Source: Perca fluviatilis (taxonomy: Eukaryota; Chordata; Actinopteri; Perciformes; Percidae). Taken from it: DNA of 64,000 nucleotides. Made by a program: the position numbers and the translations under genes. Each line of letters opens with the position of its first letter. The stretch's first letter is position 1. Where the stretch lies: assembly GCF_010015445.1 (NCBI RefSeq), contig NC_053133.1:25169082-25233081 (forward strand), written 5' to 3'. Under the pieces are notes generated by a model that worked only from the letters and a program-made list of their open reading frames with translations, was not told the origin of the DNA and did not search any database. This document shows positions 1 through 13,139 of this stretch, in pieces.

Positions 1-204
1 ATTGTTTGTAATGATAATAAAAAGTAGAGAGGCAAATCAGTAATGCTGTAATTCCACAAAATTTAATTTACAGTCATCAATATTATAAATCTGCAACTTT
101 GTTTCACACGGGGGTCAGTGGGGTGACTTTTCCCCTCGGTGGGGCTACGATCCTTTAGCTCTGTGTATTTTTAAACATCTGTACTTTAAAAGTATTTCCC
201 AGTA

Positions 205-1315
205 CCTCCAGAAAAACGCGATTATGCGATTGCATAATTCAACGCATAATCAGCCAAAGTCCGCATATTTATGCGGGGGCCGCATTTTTTTCAAATACGC
301 CGCACTTTCGCCGCATAAATTGCCGATTTCCGCGCAAAACATGCGGGGCTTGCATGCTTTCATAATCCCCGCATTTTCGTTGCAAAAAAAGTCACATATA
401 TCTTAGCAGAAAGTTGAAAAATGTTGCGTTTACTTCACACAAGAGCAGCCGTTTCCCCCTGTTGCCATGGGAACCTAATGAAGTGACGTAATTACGCGAC
501 GTGAACATCATCGAAAAGCAGGGTGTTGGGGGAATCACTTTTTTTTCTCTTTTTCATCAAATCGCAGTTTTTGCAAGTTCCCGCAATTTCATCGCATGAA
601 TATCATATAGCATACTCCATCGCATTTTTTAAGAAAACGTGCCGCATAATCAAGGATTTTTGCCCACAACAATCACAAAAAAACTCTGCATTTTTCAGGA
701 AGGACTGTGAAGCAGGTCATTTAAAAAAAATAAATCCAGCTCCTCTGGCACCACCTAGTAGTGTAGTGCGATTTGCAAAAATCCACAGCTCCCTGTTCAG
801 ATGCACCAATCAGGGCGTGTCAATCACTGCTCACGCACACACATTCATTCTCCTTTGTGGGGGGGGGCCGCATTTTTTACCAATACGCCGCACTTTCGCC
901 GCATAAATTGCAGACTTCTGTGCAAAATTGATGATTTCCGCGCAAAATATGCGGGGCTTGCATGTTGTCATAATCCCCGCATTTTCGATAGAAAAAAGTC
1001 ACATATATCTTAGCAGAAAGTTGAAAAATGTTGCGTTTACTTCACACAAGAGCAGCCATTTCCCCCTGTTGCCATGGGAACCTAATGAAGTGACGTAATT
1101 ACGTGACGTGAACATCATCGAAAAGCAGGGTGTTGGGGGGGGGAAATCACTTTTTTTTTTCTTTTTAATCAAACCGCAGTTTTTACAAGTTCCCGCAATT
1201 TCATCGCATAAAATTGCATAAATATCATATATAGCATATCCCATCGCATTTTTTAAGAAAACGTGCCGCATAATCAAGGATTTTTGCCCCGCAACCATCA
1301 CAAAAAAAATTTGTG
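205..1315. repeat. Tandemly duplicated 607-bp-period repeat rich in GCATAA/CGCAT motifs
   Basis: The block starting with GTCACATATATCTTAGCAGA at 391 recurs almost unchanged at 998, an offset of 607 bases. Similarity covers roughly 263-700 and 859-1306, including the shared stretch that ends in a run of A. The unit contains many GCATAATC and CGCATAAAT words and looks like a non-autonomous DNA element. Its family is not identified. Confidence 0.7.
700..865. repeat. Interspersed repeat copy lying between the two 607-bp units
   Basis: The stretch with GATTTGCAAAAATCCAC and ATGCACCAATCAGGG is a reverse-complement match to about 46960-47120. That second copy continues to about 47215 in a segment resembling 2998-3080. 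It is a dispersed teleost-type repeat of unknown class. Confidence 0.65.
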
Positions 1316-1436
1316 TCACAGAAACCACAGAGAGTGAATCGTGAGTTTGAGGTGTGATTATCACACTGTCGATGTTTTTATTCCAGGTGCTCTGCACAGA
1401 TCCTACCCCCACCCCCACTTCGCCCTCTGCAGCTCT

Positions 1437-1665
1437 GTGCAGTGGTGTCTTTTCCTGGTTTTAAAGGCTGCGTTACAGTAAAGTGATGTACGTTTCTGAA
1501 CCAGACTGATCACATTACTGATGATTATTTATTTAAAATCTAAGTGTGAAGATATTTTGTCAAAGCACCAATTATCAACCCTAGAATATTGCCGCAATAT
1601 CGATATCGAGGTATTTGGTCAAGAATATCGTGATATCTGATTTTCTCCATATCGCCCAGCCCTAG
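1437..1665. mobile_element. Truncated MITE, GGGCTGGGCGATAT-terminus family
   Basis: The right end reads ATATCGCCCAGCCCTAG, and the interior (GGTGTCTTTTCCTGG, CAATATCGATATCGAGG) is the reverse complement of the complete copy at 26330-26682. The opposite terminus is missing. Confidence 0.65.
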
Positions 1666-2084
1666 TTATAGTTCTTGGTGTGGACGGCCCTTTAGAGTTG
1701 TTTAGGAGTCCTTGTTTTTTTACCGATTGTTATCTAAGTTATGTAAAATCATGACATGGATTTTCAGCCAATCAGAAAAGCCTCCGGTTTCTCATGTCAA
1801 CAGTCAGATTATACAACACACCCACAGACGCTGCCGCCCACAGGAGAGCTCTGTTCCCTGTAGTCAGACGAGGCTCTACAGACGTCATCTCCAGCAAATG
1901 ACTGACAGCTGCTCTGTTCCGATAACACACCGACGCCACGCTCACTGAGCTCTCGCTGCTCTGCTTCCAGTTTTAAACCAGAACCACATGGTTTGTGTTC
2001 TCTCACTTGTTCTAACAAAGTTAGCCTAAATGAATGACCAATAAGTAAGGTATTACACCTCAATACTTATCTGGTGCTGACTAG

Positions 2085-2490
2085 TCTATATCCACGATGT
2101 TTCACTTCTGGGATTGCTCCGGTGCCACCAGAAATTCCACCGGATGTCCCTCATTTCGCCCGGATGTCCGTCACATCTTTGTGTCGGCGTTCTAACCTCC
2201 GGCTGATTTGTGAGGACTATGGTTAACTGCTCCTCAGATCTCTGCAGGGTAAATCCAGACAGCTAGCTAGACTATCTGTCCAACCGGAGTTTTCTCTCGC
2301 ACGACTAAAACTACTTTTAAACGTACACGTTCCACCAAAACAAGTTCCTTCCAGAGGCTGATTTGCAGAGGCACCGTGGCTCCGTAAGGCGCCAAGCGCC
2401 GCCAAAGACGATTGTGATTGGTTTAAAGAAATGCCAATAAACCCATACCAGAATGACGTGTGGACTAGCCAGACCCCCCTCTGCAGCGCT
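2085..2490. repeat. Interspersed repeat with an inverted copy at about 53205-53420
   Basis: The words GATTGTGATTGGTTTAAAGA and GTGTGGACTAGCCAGACC recur as reverse complements near 53225-53330. Nothing suggests coding function. The class is unknown. Confidence 0.6.
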
Positions 2491-2679
2491 GTGGAGGAAA
2501 AACTAACAAACGTTCAAATCAAATGTCTAATCGTATTTCTAGTCTTAGTCTTCTAGTAACGTGTTTATTAGATATGAATCTAAATCTTAGACTGTTACAT
2601 TTAGACAACGTTCTTGCACAGCTGATTGTTTTTTGATGAAATCTTACATCTGAGAACTTCTTCTAATGCTTATATTCTT

Positions 2680-2990
2680 CAGATTGAGGTATCAGTACTG
2701 AAACTCGAGCACTAGTATTAAAAGAATCCAGTGTTGTGATGTAACGAAGTACAAATACCTCACTACTGTACTTAAGTAGAATTTTCCCGTATCTGTACTT
2801 TACTTGACCACCGCGACAACAGTGGTGATGAAGATAACGTTGCACACTTTAGTCCATAAAGTTTATAATCAAAGTTTTTTTTTTTTTTTACTTCTAATAC
2901 TTAAGTACATGTAATATCAGAAAATTACTTTTGATACTTAAGTACAGTAAATATCAGATACTTTAAGACTTTTACTCAATTGCTTTACTT
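2680..2990. mobile_element. Tol2-like hAT non-autonomous element
   Basis: Both ends carry the ACTTAAGTA/CTGTACTT words seen at Tol2-type hAT termini (TACTGTACTTAAGTAG near 2765; TACTTAAGTACAG near 2940), in opposite orientation around a T-rich centre. No transposase remains. Assignment is by terminal word similarity only. Confidence 0.5.
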
Positions 2991-4819
2991 ATTAATGGCT
3001 TCATGTAGTTCTACTGGAATATAGGGTCAGTTTCAGCAAATATGACAGAAAGTTAGTTTTATAAGTCTCACCTTTAACAGTGTTTCCTTTAGGGTTTTTT
3101 TTTTAGCAGTGGGGGCAGGTCCACCCCCGTTCTACCGAGTGACCGCACTATTCTCCGACATGCACTCTAACAATGCAGCCCTATTTCTGATGCTGTGGGG
3201 GGGCCGCCACGGTCAAATCAACACAGAGGAAACACTGTTTAATGATCTAAACCAGTCCCCAAAACGCACCGATTGGTCCGACTTCCAGCTGCTGGACTCA
3301 ACTAATTCCCAGTGGACGTTATCCATTCAGTCTGCAACTAATGATTATTTCTATCCATTTTTATTTCTTTTAATCCTCTGTAAAGCTTCAGAAGTGAAAG
3401 TGAAAAATGGCAATCCCAAATTCCAGCCAAATCCGACATCTTCAGACGTCGTCGTTTTTGTTTGACCAACAGTCCAAAACCCAAAGCGATTTCATTCCCA
3501 GCCGTATAAAACAGAGAAAGTCCGCAAATTCTCACATTTGAGAAGCTGAAACAAGAGAACGTTAGGCACGTTTGATAATATGGTATGATAAATGGCAAAA
3601 GAACCATAAAATGATTATGAACATTGACGGACTAATCATTGGAGCTTTTTAGACTCAAATCTCCTGATGTTGCCACTTTCAGATCGGGACAGATGTTGAG
3701 GATAAAACTAGATACAGCTTTCAATAAAACCACCGATCCACTGAGCTCTAAACTGCTTATAAGAACAGCAGAGTACCACGAAAACAGATCCCTGTTGACT
3801 CGATACCACCACTATATATTCACTCACTATATCTATACCGTTACTCTTATCACATGCCTCCAAATTTTAAGTATTATTACTGATAAAACATCTCATTTTT
3901 TAGGAACTTCTTCCCCAACAACACTGACTAGAATTACATTCCACAGCAGCTTTCTAATGGTTTCATTCATTAAGCGTAATCAACTTATTCTAAACAACAA
4001 CGTAGAATAATTAATCAGAGATTATTCATGGACATCCCGGGTAGCGTAGCTTTGATTTTTTTTTTTTTTTGGCAGTGTGAGGCACTGCAGCTACAGATAA
4101 ACAAGGCTACGCTGACCTGAAATGCTCTGCTTCAGGCCACAGATGTTGTTGTATGTCTGCATGCGCACAAACACAACAACCAGAGCTGCACGGTTGGTTC
4201 ATGGCGAAAAAAATATTCAAAACTTGCAAATACTGCGTTTTCCCAAATCTGCAAGAATTTGTAGGCAAAACACCACAATCACCTGCTGTGACTCTTAATA
4301 AATATTTAGCACAGAAAAAAAAAAAGCTTTTGGTGTGATGTGAAATATTTATTTAGCAGAGGAGGTAACATGTAGCGTCGGTTTCACACCTGAGCAGCAC
4401 TTTGTTGATTAAATATGCATGTGTGGACATTCCCTCTTCTTCAAATCAGTTCATCTTTGTTTCTCCTGGTCAGAGACACCTCACGCACACACACACACAT
4501 ACAAAATGCTTCAGCATGGCAAAAACAATGCACAACTCAGTGACAACTTCCGGGCCTGAAAAAGAGAAGCCACTGCGGATCTAAATTCCAGCAGTCGGTG
4601 ACTGCACTGGCTCCAAAAAAAGAATTGTTTTCTACACAAGTCTTTGAGAAAATGAGCCTACGTCTCTCTTGATTTATTACCGCTGTAAACCTTTTCCTAA
4701 CCAGTTTATGGCCCCAATCGCTAGTTTCGAGTCTTCTTCAATACAGCATGATGTTCATTTTGTAAATTATGGTCCCATTTATTTTAAAACAGACCATAAA
4801 GCCGGGGATGCTTTAGGGG

Positions 4820-5191
4820 TAGAGCTGGGCGATATGGAAAACATCTAATATCATTGATGTTGTTGACCAAATACCTCAATATAGATAGTGCGGCGATATT
4901 GTAGGGTTGACAATTGGTGCTTACAAAAAAATATTTACACAATGAGATTTTTGATAAATAACCATCATTAATGTGTATATAATAACTAAGTGGGGAAAAG
5001 GCAAATAATAGAAAAGCTAGAACAGTCTGATAAGCCCAAAAAATGACATCACTTTACCGTAATCCAGCCATTAAAACCAGGGACAGATAACACTTGTGTC
5101 ATATCACCATATTAAGATATCCAAAATCTATTATGATATCCAGTCTCGTATCACGATATTGTTATAATATCGATATGTTGCCCAGCCCTAT
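4820..5191. mobile_element. MITE, GGGCTGGGCGATAT-terminus family, near full length
   Basis: It starts AGAGCTGGGCGATATGG and ends TTGCCCAGCCCTAT. Internal words (ACCAAATACCTC, AGGGTTGACAATTGG) are shared with the copies at 1437-1665 and 26330-26682. It contains no coding sequence. Confidence 0.7.
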
Positions 5192-5194
5192 TTA

Positions 5195-6800
5195 GGGGCG
5201 TGGCTAAGCGCTGACCTGTCAATCAGGGCAGCTGCTTAACAATAGACCTCAACAGTCCCGCCCCTCCTCCGAGAGACCTTAGGTTCTCCATTCATTTCTC
5301 CCATTGACGTTTTAGACCGTGCCTTAGGCTAACCAGCTACGACGTGACACATAAGCATACAACATATCATTTTGAGTAAAAAAACGAACAGAAAATCCCC
5401 AAAAAGTAAAAAGGTACAAGACTGTGTACATATTTTAATTTCAGAGCGAAGGAACTACTCACCCCATAAACCACCGCGCATCACTGAATAATATAGTCGA
5501 AGACACAACCGCGCAAGAGCAGACAGCCTCTCGTACTTTATCGATTTTTATATAGTCAATAGCAGTTCTTTCAGTAGTAATCGTGCAAAGACTCTCACGG
5601 ACTTTCGCGGGGTTTAACCAAACAGTTACATGACATCAGTTCCACCAATCAGAGGCATCACTGCGGGATTGTGGGATTGTTCAGGATTGTGGGTAAAATA
5701 AAGTACTTATCCAAGACATCGCGAATAAAAGACATTTATCTCAAAACAAGGTTGGTGCCCCATGAACTTTTGGCGTCTATAAGAGCGCATGCAATCGCTG
5801 AGTCATGTCGTAGCTGGTTTTAAGTCCACCATCGACGGTAACGATTTTATGGCTTATACTCCAATCGTCAATGGAGAAATTGCATTGTATTTTTTACTTT
5901 CGGAGCCCACTGTGGGCAGGACTGTTGAGTTCTATGCTAACCATGCTAACACTGTGGACAATAAATTAGAACTGAACTGTTTTTTGGCTGCGGTCGGTGT
6001 TTTCTTTGACCCTCTCACTTTGTGTTTTCACCTCAGCAAAGTCAATTGGAAGATTTGGTCGTCTGAAAAGGTCTTCTTCAGCGTTCTTCCAAACAAGCTA
6101 GCTAGCTACCGCTGGCGTTAGCTGGTAACTTAAGGGAAAGTCAGCAGATTTCCTGTAGTGCCGTACATGCAGATGAACGGCACCGGTATCCGGACTGGAG
6201 GTCTGTGTTTAACACGTCGCCAAACCTCCGCTGGATGACTCGCGTTGAAAGGGGTTGAAAATCAGCGACTTTCCCTCTTTTAGCGTTTAGCTTAGCGGCA
6301 TTTAAACCCTAAACAACTCCGGCTTAGCCGCGTCATCCTCCCCAGCTCAGCTTTTGTCCAAATATGGTCAACTTCTGGCTCAAAAAATACCAAGATAGTG
6401 ACTGCCAAACTGCAAACTCCCGGCTTCAAAACGGCAGTTTACAAACCAATGGGTTACGTCCATTCTTTTTACAGTCTACTTGCGCAACCAGAAAACTCCA
6501 GAGGACATTAAACACAGCACAGGGCACTACAGCTTCATCATGCAAGACTCTAACGGGTACTTTAAGGTCTGGTGGACATCTCAGCACTGGAGTTTGACAG
6601 CTACTGAACCACCAGGGTCTGTTAAAGAGTCCGAAAGCTCCCAGATCCTCTCCCGCTATCATCCGACGAGTCCATTTGACAGCTCCGTTTGTCCCATCTG
6701 CAAATCAGCCTGCATAAGAGCGCCGAGCTAAATGCTCCGAAACGCCGGCGAACTGCGCCTTAATGCCCAGAGGTCACGGTAATACGGCACAGATGATGTG
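5195..6800. repeat. Repeat-like non-coding block within dip2c intron 1
   Basis: The interval is made of moderately GC-rich, repeat-like segments. Examples are a segment around AAACGGCAGTTTACAAACCA near 6430 and a GTACATGCAGATGAACG word near 6165 that is also found at 58384. Open frames here have no recognisable domain. I treat the block as dispersed repeats of unassigned family. Confidence 0.35.
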
Positions 6801-8241
6801 ATTTAGGCGAGGGAGCGGGGGGAGAGGCTTATCCGTCAGAGCTCAGCTGATTGCTGACTTTATCTAATAAACAGGTGGAGTGTCGGCTCGTCTTCTCAAA
6901 GACGACGAATAAAAAAAGTTTCATCACACACAATCGGACAGGAAATTGTTGCCTGGGGTTCATTTCTCTGCATTTCAATAACAGCGGCGGCTCGGCGTCC
7001 TCAGACACGCTCCATATTTAAACACAGAGGTCTTTGTGGATTGAAAACTTTGTTAATGTTTGAGAATACTCATTTTCCCAGAAGGCCACACTGGAAAAAG
7101 AGAATCACACCAAGGGCCAGACTTGTAGCGTTTATTGTATATGTCACTTTTTTTTTTTTTTACATTTTGGTAGTTTTCTCATTTTTGTTGTTTCTGTTCC
7201 AACTATTTTGTGGCTTTCTCAGACATTTGTCACTTTTCTGTAAATTTGTTGCTTTTTCCGACATTTTTGTACACTTTTCGTCGCATATTCTGCTTTGAAT
7301 GTCAGGTAATTGCAGTTTAAAAAAGACTTTCCTGTGTAGGAGGGCCAAAATTGATTGTGAACCCAAATTGATATAAGGGCCGGTTGAGTTTGACACATAT
7401 CAATTATGGGATGCTCCCTCTTATCAGTTGATTGTACTAGTGCTGAAATGTTTAGTTAAGTAAACAATTTGATGATCAGTTAACCCTGTTAAGTCACTTA
7501 TCAAGCAAAAACCCCAAATGTTCTCCGGCGTCAGCTGCTTTTTTCAAACACTTTGTTTCAAAACGGTGTCTGAGCTTCAGGATTTTGTTTGTAAGTAAAT
7601 GACAACATCTTGATTTTCCTTTGCATGTTTTCAAGAGGTTATTTAATTTAGGAAATCACAAATGGGCCAATAAAGTGAAGTTTTGTGAAATTGCTAAATC
7701 CACCTTCTCGCATGCAAGGATGTCATGCTTTCTCGGTTTTTATATCATTGTAAGTTGAAGTTCAATTATTTCTGTCACCAAAATGAATTTCTTGATTAAT
7801 TGATTTGTTTTCTTTAACAGTCCAACATGTCCACTGTTTAAATAATCAATGGTTACTTTACCATCATAGAAAACAAGCACATATTCACATTTGAATAAAC
7901 TGGAGTAGATGAATTTTTTGGTATTTTTGCTGAAAAAACAATTAACTGATGATCAAAATTGTTGCCGGTTTTATTTCTGTAAGCCTACTCAATCGATTAA
8001 TTGGCCGATTGTCTCGGCAGTAAACTGATCGTGTTTTGGGTTTTGGAGTGTTTGTCTGTCTGAAGACATCACTTGTTGTGATGGACTTTTTTTTTTTTTT
8101 TATTTATGACATTTTAGAAACTAAACAATCAATCAAATACTAAAAAAAAAAAAGATGACTCACCTACTGCACACCATGCTCTTATTTTGTAACGACCACA
8201 CACATTCAAACACTCTCTGTTTTCATTGAGCACCAGTGACT

Positions 8242-8243
<2 letters not shown>

Positions 8244-8282
<39 letters not shown>

Positions 8283-8398
8283 AGACACAGACACAGACAC
8301 ACACACACACAAACTTTCCATTACACTATCAGGAGACCTGTCAGGCTTCATCCCGCTGTGATCCACCAATAACCCTGCCAGTCCTACACACACGCACG

Positions 8399-8436
<38 letters not shown>

Positions 8437-8602
8437 CTGGATGCTTGGAGTGTTTCATTCTGTCTGACGCTCGGGCGAGACGTTTCCACTTCCTCCCGCC
8501 GTTTCCATCATTAATAACATCTGCCAGCAGCAGGTTCTGCTCTGATAAACACTCTCGGCTGGATTAGGAGCTCCAATAGGCCTGCAGCTGCCATAGTTTT
8601 AC

Positions 8603-8650
<48 letters not shown>
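8244..8650. repeat. Cluster of CA/TG microsatellites
   Basis: There are three arrays: (CA)n with CAGACA interruptions at about 8244-8311, (CA)n at about 8388-8432, and (TG)n at about 8607-8650. Poly-Cys/Val or Thr/His reading frames across them are artefacts. Confidence 0.9.
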
Positions 8651-8651
<1 letters not shown>

Positions 8652-9473
8652 ACTGCAGTGAGAGAAAATAAAGGCTTTCATAAATGATGAGACTGATCAG
8701 AAGGAAAAGGGACAGTTTGATGAAAGCATACAGATTCCAGATTGTCTCTACGTATAAACGTAACCGCCTTTTCATGCTAAATTATTCAGCATTTGGCCCA
8801 GAATTTACACCCTGAAACTGCATCTATTCTCCGTTATCCTGGAGACCCCTCAGACTGTATCTTTCAGCTGCACATCACTGCAGGTGAGGCAGCTTTCACC
8901 GCAGACCTGACAGAAGTGACAGATGAGTAAAGCCGAATCTACATCACCTTCGACCGGCGCAATATTGGATTTTTGCTGCAAAGCAACATAATTAACCCTG
9001 GTTTGCTGCGACAGATCCCAATTACACAAATCTCTGTACATAATATAGCACGCATGAATCCACAATAAGTGGACATTTCAGGCAACAGGGTGGCTCACGT
9101 CCAGCATGTATCGAGGCTTTCTCCCTCACAATGTAGGCCTTCCGCGAGCCCGTATGAATAAAATATGCCATCTCCATTATATAAGGCAGAAATGCCATGT
9201 TCGTATCTGAGATGGGTTATATAGAAGAAGAAGAAACACAGCAGGCTGGATTGCTGTGATTGAGATCCAATGGCCCATAGAAAGAGAGAGTTTGTATCTG
9301 TGTATGGTGAGTGAAAAATATCCCTAAGTATCCTCCTCATTATTTTTGCAGGCCCCAAAAACACAGAGGAAGGAGGCTGAGATCACGGGCATCAAAAGCC
9401 AAACTGCCCCCGTGTGTTGAGCTGTCACGCAGCGTTGCATCGCAATGCTATTGCCCCCCCCCCCCCTACACAG

Positions 9474-9493
9474 ACGAACACACACACACACAC

Positions 9494-9533
<40 letters not shown>

Positions 9534-9677
9534 TCACACACACACGCACACAAACACAGGTAAGCTGATTGTGTCAACATCTCAAGGTCAAACAACGGGT
9601 TGGTTTTCGGACCCAAAACGGGCAGACGTGCTGGCCGGTCGGGTGTGTGCGTGTGCGTGTGTGTGTGTGTGTGTGTT
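9474..9677. repeat. CA and GT microsatellites near dip2c exon 1
   Basis: A long (CA)n array with CG-containing interruptions lies at about 9474-9560, and a short (GT)n at about 9650-9676. Both are in intron 1 within 600 bases of exon 1. Confidence 0.85.
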
Positions 9678-9907
9678 TTTTTTAAACGGTACCGCCGCGG
9701 AGACAAAGAGCAGCGGCCGAATCCCGCAGTGTTCCCGCTCTGCCCTCATCCTCTCCCGGCTGCACAGAGCTAGCCAGGCCGGTCCCTGGCTGACAAACAT
9801 CTGGATGGGAGGAGCGGGAGGAAAACGAGAGGAGGAAAAGGAGGGGGGGGCCGCAGGAATGAACGGTTAGATTCCGTTAGTGGGTAGGCTCCCGGTGTGG
9901 ATGGTGA

Positions 9908-9939
<32 letters not shown>

Positions 9940-10540
9940 ATGGTGGTGATGAGATAACGGGATAACGAGGGAAAAGAGGAGGGGGAATGAGGCTTTTTAT
10001 CGCTCCATTTTATATTTAAATAATGTCTTACCCTCTGACAGCTCCAGCTCCAGCTCCGCTAGCCGGGCTCGGATCTCCAACGGTATCGGCGACGCCTCAC
10101 GGTCGGCCATTCGGCTTGTTCCGTAAAAAAAAAACACCTCTCCGGTTCAACTGCCGCCGCCGTTGCTGCTGCTGTTGCTTAACGTTACTCCTGCCTCCTC
10201 CTTCGCTCGGAAAAGGGAGAGCTTCTCCTCGGCGGCCCCTCCTCGGCGGAGGCGCGGAGAGACTACGAGGCGTCGAGGGAGAACAAAGAGAATAAATCTG
10301 GGTCTCGTTTTTTAACGGGGGCCCGCCATGGCGCCCGGCTCCTCGAATCGGTAAAGCTCCCGGTTGCTCGCTCGGCTCTCTACGCTGCTGTTGCGGTGGT
10401 TGTGATGGTGGTGGTGGTGGTAGCGATGATGAGGAGGAGGGGAGGCTCGCGCAGCCGTTTGCAGCTTCTTGCCGCTGGTGTCACGTGACTCGGTGTGGCG
10501 GTCATCACCGGGAGGGGGCGCCGCGAGCAACCACACCTAC
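9600..10540 (-). promoter_or_regulatory. dip2c: CpG-rich region around dip2c exon 1 (promoter and 5' UTR)
   Basis: This is the most GC- and CpG-rich stretch of the window. It surrounds the start codon at 10110, with the 5' UTR and core promoter expected at about 10111-10540. It contains GGT/GAT triplet runs near 9900-9950 and 10385-10435. No TATA box is evident, as expected for a housekeeping-type CpG promoter. The transcription start is not resolved. Confidence 0.6.
10032..10110 (-). CDS. dip2c: Disco-interacting protein 2 homolog C, first coding exon (partial gene)
   Basis: The minus strand reads an ATG at 10110 followed by 26 codons and one extra base, then a GTAAGAC donor at 10031. The peptide starts MADREASPIPLEIRARLAEL and ends in ELELSEG. 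This is the N-terminal DMAP1-binding-type segment typical of DIP2 proteins, and among DIP2A/B/C it is closest to DIP2C (MADR start and PLE-RARLAELELELSEG). DIP2 proteins carry two adenylate-forming (AMP-ligase-like) domains, encoded by later exons outside this window. The neighbour larp4b in the same orientation agrees with the human DIP2C locus. Only exon 1 is visible, so nothing can be said about the rest of the protein. Confidence 0.85.
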
Positions 10541-13139
10541 AATAAACAGTGACTGTGTCGTTTTCCACCTGAAACACTAAGAATCTGTTTTTGGACATAC
10601 GACCGACATACTCTCGGTTTATTTATTTTATTATTTTTTTGTTCTTGTCTTATTTGTTCTTCCAAACCTTTAGTTTAATTATCTTTATTTCAAGAATGCA
10701 TTAAAAAAAAATACAAAATTAAAAGCTTCAGCTTTTTTACCCTCTGACTTCGGGTCACATTGACCCGTTTTAAATTTTTGTATTATATCAGACGTAGAAA
10801 TAAGCGTTGAAAATGTGTAGAAGAAAATTTTTACAATTTAAAACGTTGGAAAAAGCAAAAACGAAAACGTCAACCTTGTTGTTTTCAAGGTTGACGGGAA
10901 GACAACACAAGGGTTAAGTGAGAGCCGCAAAGATTAATCGACTAAATCAATCGCCAACTATTTTGATGATCGATTCATGTCACAATTCTCTGATCACAGC
11001 TTCTAAAATGTGAATATTTTCTAGTTTCTTCTCTCCTCTGTGACAGTAAACTGAATATCTTTGAGTTGTGGACAAGACACTTTTTTATAGACCAAACAGC
11101 TAATCCATTAATTAAGAAAATCGACAGATTAATCAGCAATGAAAATAGTTGTTAGTTCAATTCAATTCAATTCAAAGCACTTTATTTGTCCCCCAGGGGC
11201 AATTTTAAAGCCCTTGAATAGTTTCCTTGTTGGAAATCTCAGCACAAAGTCTACCTAATTTAGTTTTACAAAGGCTTTCAACCACAACTTGTGGCCTTCA
11301 TCAGCAGATGTAATTTCCTTTTCGATTAGCATAAAGAAATACTTAACCCTCAAAATGGTGAACGAAGAGTCCAAAAACGTTGAAGTCTTGATGAATTGAA
11401 GGAATAAGGGGCTCTGATTATTTAAATTCTTTGTTCACCGTGGCAGCATGCGAGAAAAACAAAACTTTTCTTCCAGAATTCAAGGTAACACGATATACAA
11501 ATGATAATTTTTGAGGGTATGAAGTATTCCTTTAAACACACCCTACTGGTGCAAACATTAAGGCCTGCATACAAAAAAAAAGAAAATAGATCTTTTCAGA
11601 TATATTCTACTTATATTAATGGTCACAGATCGTGCTAACGCTGACTTAATCTTGCCCAACTTCCTGCTGTACGTAGCCAGAAGAAATTATGTCAAAACAG
11701 ACAGAACGCAAAGTTTGTGACCCATTTTTAAGCGTGTTTGGTCAGTGATGTTCTCCTGTTTTACAGATTGCCCGTCTCCTCCATTGCTCTGGCCTTTGCC
11801 TTTAAATGTGGCCATTCTTTAGTCAACATCTGCATGTGGAAATGTAACCTCAACAGAATAATGGGATTAATATTAAAAGGTCAAGCAGCCTTTTAATTAA
11901 GTCCAGTATGATGGAACAAGCCTAATGTGGCAGTGACACATAAGTGATCATCAATTTGTCCCTCTAACACAGTGTAATTCATTAGTATTATTCATCACAT
12001 TCATGAGGCCTATAGGCTAGCCTACCAGGAATCAAATCATCCTTATTGTGAACAAGTGGTGGGGCCACTTAATGGGGAACTAATGGGACTCATCTGCCAT
12101 CTGCTGGTTAGAAGACCGAACCACAACCAAGGGTGTGAACATCAGGCACTCAGTGCTGGGACTCTGCAGCAGAAGTTCACAGCAGAGGGTGTCGTGAAAG
12201 ACGTTAAAGCTTAAAAAGGTCCACTGTGTAGTGTTTTATTAGCTAAAATCAATGTCTTCATTCATAAACATGTCCTCATTGGTGTAAAATGAGCTCTGCC
12301 AATGATCTGACTTATCCCCGTAAGCGAAGAATTTCTTATCTGTATTTACATTGGACGGGCGAGTCCAAGGAGGCTTCCATGTCATTAAGCCATTTTGAAA
12401 AACTTTAATCACTGAGAAGGAAGTGATATTTTTTTTCCCCACACTATGGCCACACCAAGACCCGCCCTTCAATAGCTACCATTGGCCAGGCGTCAATGCT
12501 TACGCAAGGCAACGTAACCTGATTTGTACAGGTCCTATCCCCTGACCAATCGGCTATCCTAACCTTAACCACTCAAGGTGAAATGCCTAACCCCAACCAA
12601 TCGAGCTGCTTCGTAGGGCGGGTCTTGGCGTGACCATAGTGGGATTCGGAATTTTGCGAGAGAGACATAGAGCACTAGCGTACCTGTCTAGCTAATCCAT
12701 TTTCGTTCAGCGCCAGCATCACGTGACTGAAACCAGCTGAAACGGAGAAGGAGATCGGCGAGAGGCGCTTGTTGCCGCCCCGGCAACATTTGAAAGCCTG
12801 CACTGCCCTTTAGTTCATAACGGAGGATCGGACTTATGCCGAGCCACGGGAGAAGGACTCCTCGTCGCCAAAAAAGTGAAAATCGGAAGACATGTTTGTC
12901 ATAGCGTCTCGGTACATAACGGCTACCGTAGTTGCAAAGCGCATTTGAAAACGCGAGGCGCTAGAGAGCACTAGTCGCTTAAATGCAAAATACAATTTCA
13001 CCGCTAGATGGGAGAAATTCCTACACGGTGGACCTTTAAATAAAGAAGCACAGCATTGGTCTGGTGAAGAAAAGCTTGGATTAATCAGACTGATTAGCTT
13101 TGAATCAACATATATAAAAACACAAACTAATCATTTTAA
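10541..13139. other. Intergenic interval between dip2c promoter and larp4b 3' end
   Basis: I see no gene. It contains part of an AACCCTTGTGTTGTC-terminus MITE at about 10738-10917, an ATTCA-repeat LINE-type tail near 11157-11205, and a MITE at 12211-13040. The remainder is AT-rich and unassigned. Confidence 0.6.
12211..13040. mobile_element. MITE with AGGTCCAC...GTGGACCT terminal inverted repeats
   Basis: The left end reads TTAAAAAGGTCCACTGTGTA and the right end CTACACGGTGGACCTTTAAA. This gives an inverted terminal repeat of about 15 bases next to TTAA, as in Kolobok- or piggyBac-type insertions. The element is about 830 bp with no transposase. Confidence 0.65.

Larger units (their letters stand above)
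1..10031 (-). other. dip2c: dip2c intron 1 (5' part), repeat-filled, no exon seen
   Basis: Everything left of the dip2c exon 1 donor is intron 1. I looked on the minus strand for the next DIP2 exon, which should encode a segment like DITQKGYEKKR, and did not find it. The interval holds interspersed repeats and CA/TG microsatellites. Between about 7000 and 8200 and between 8650 and 9450 I see only AT-rich sequence with no recognisable family. Confidence 0.75.

Noticed and set aside
3109..3465. 118-codon plus-strand frame
   Set aside because: Overlaps a dispersed repeat (near 3110-3240); no domain and no splice context.
5789..6121. 110-codon plus-strand frame
   Set aside because: No recognisable domain; it sits in repeat-like intronic sequence.
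9445..9870. 141-codon plus-strand frame near dip2c
   Set aside because: It is mostly a CA array followed by CpG-island sequence, antisense to dip2c, with no domain.
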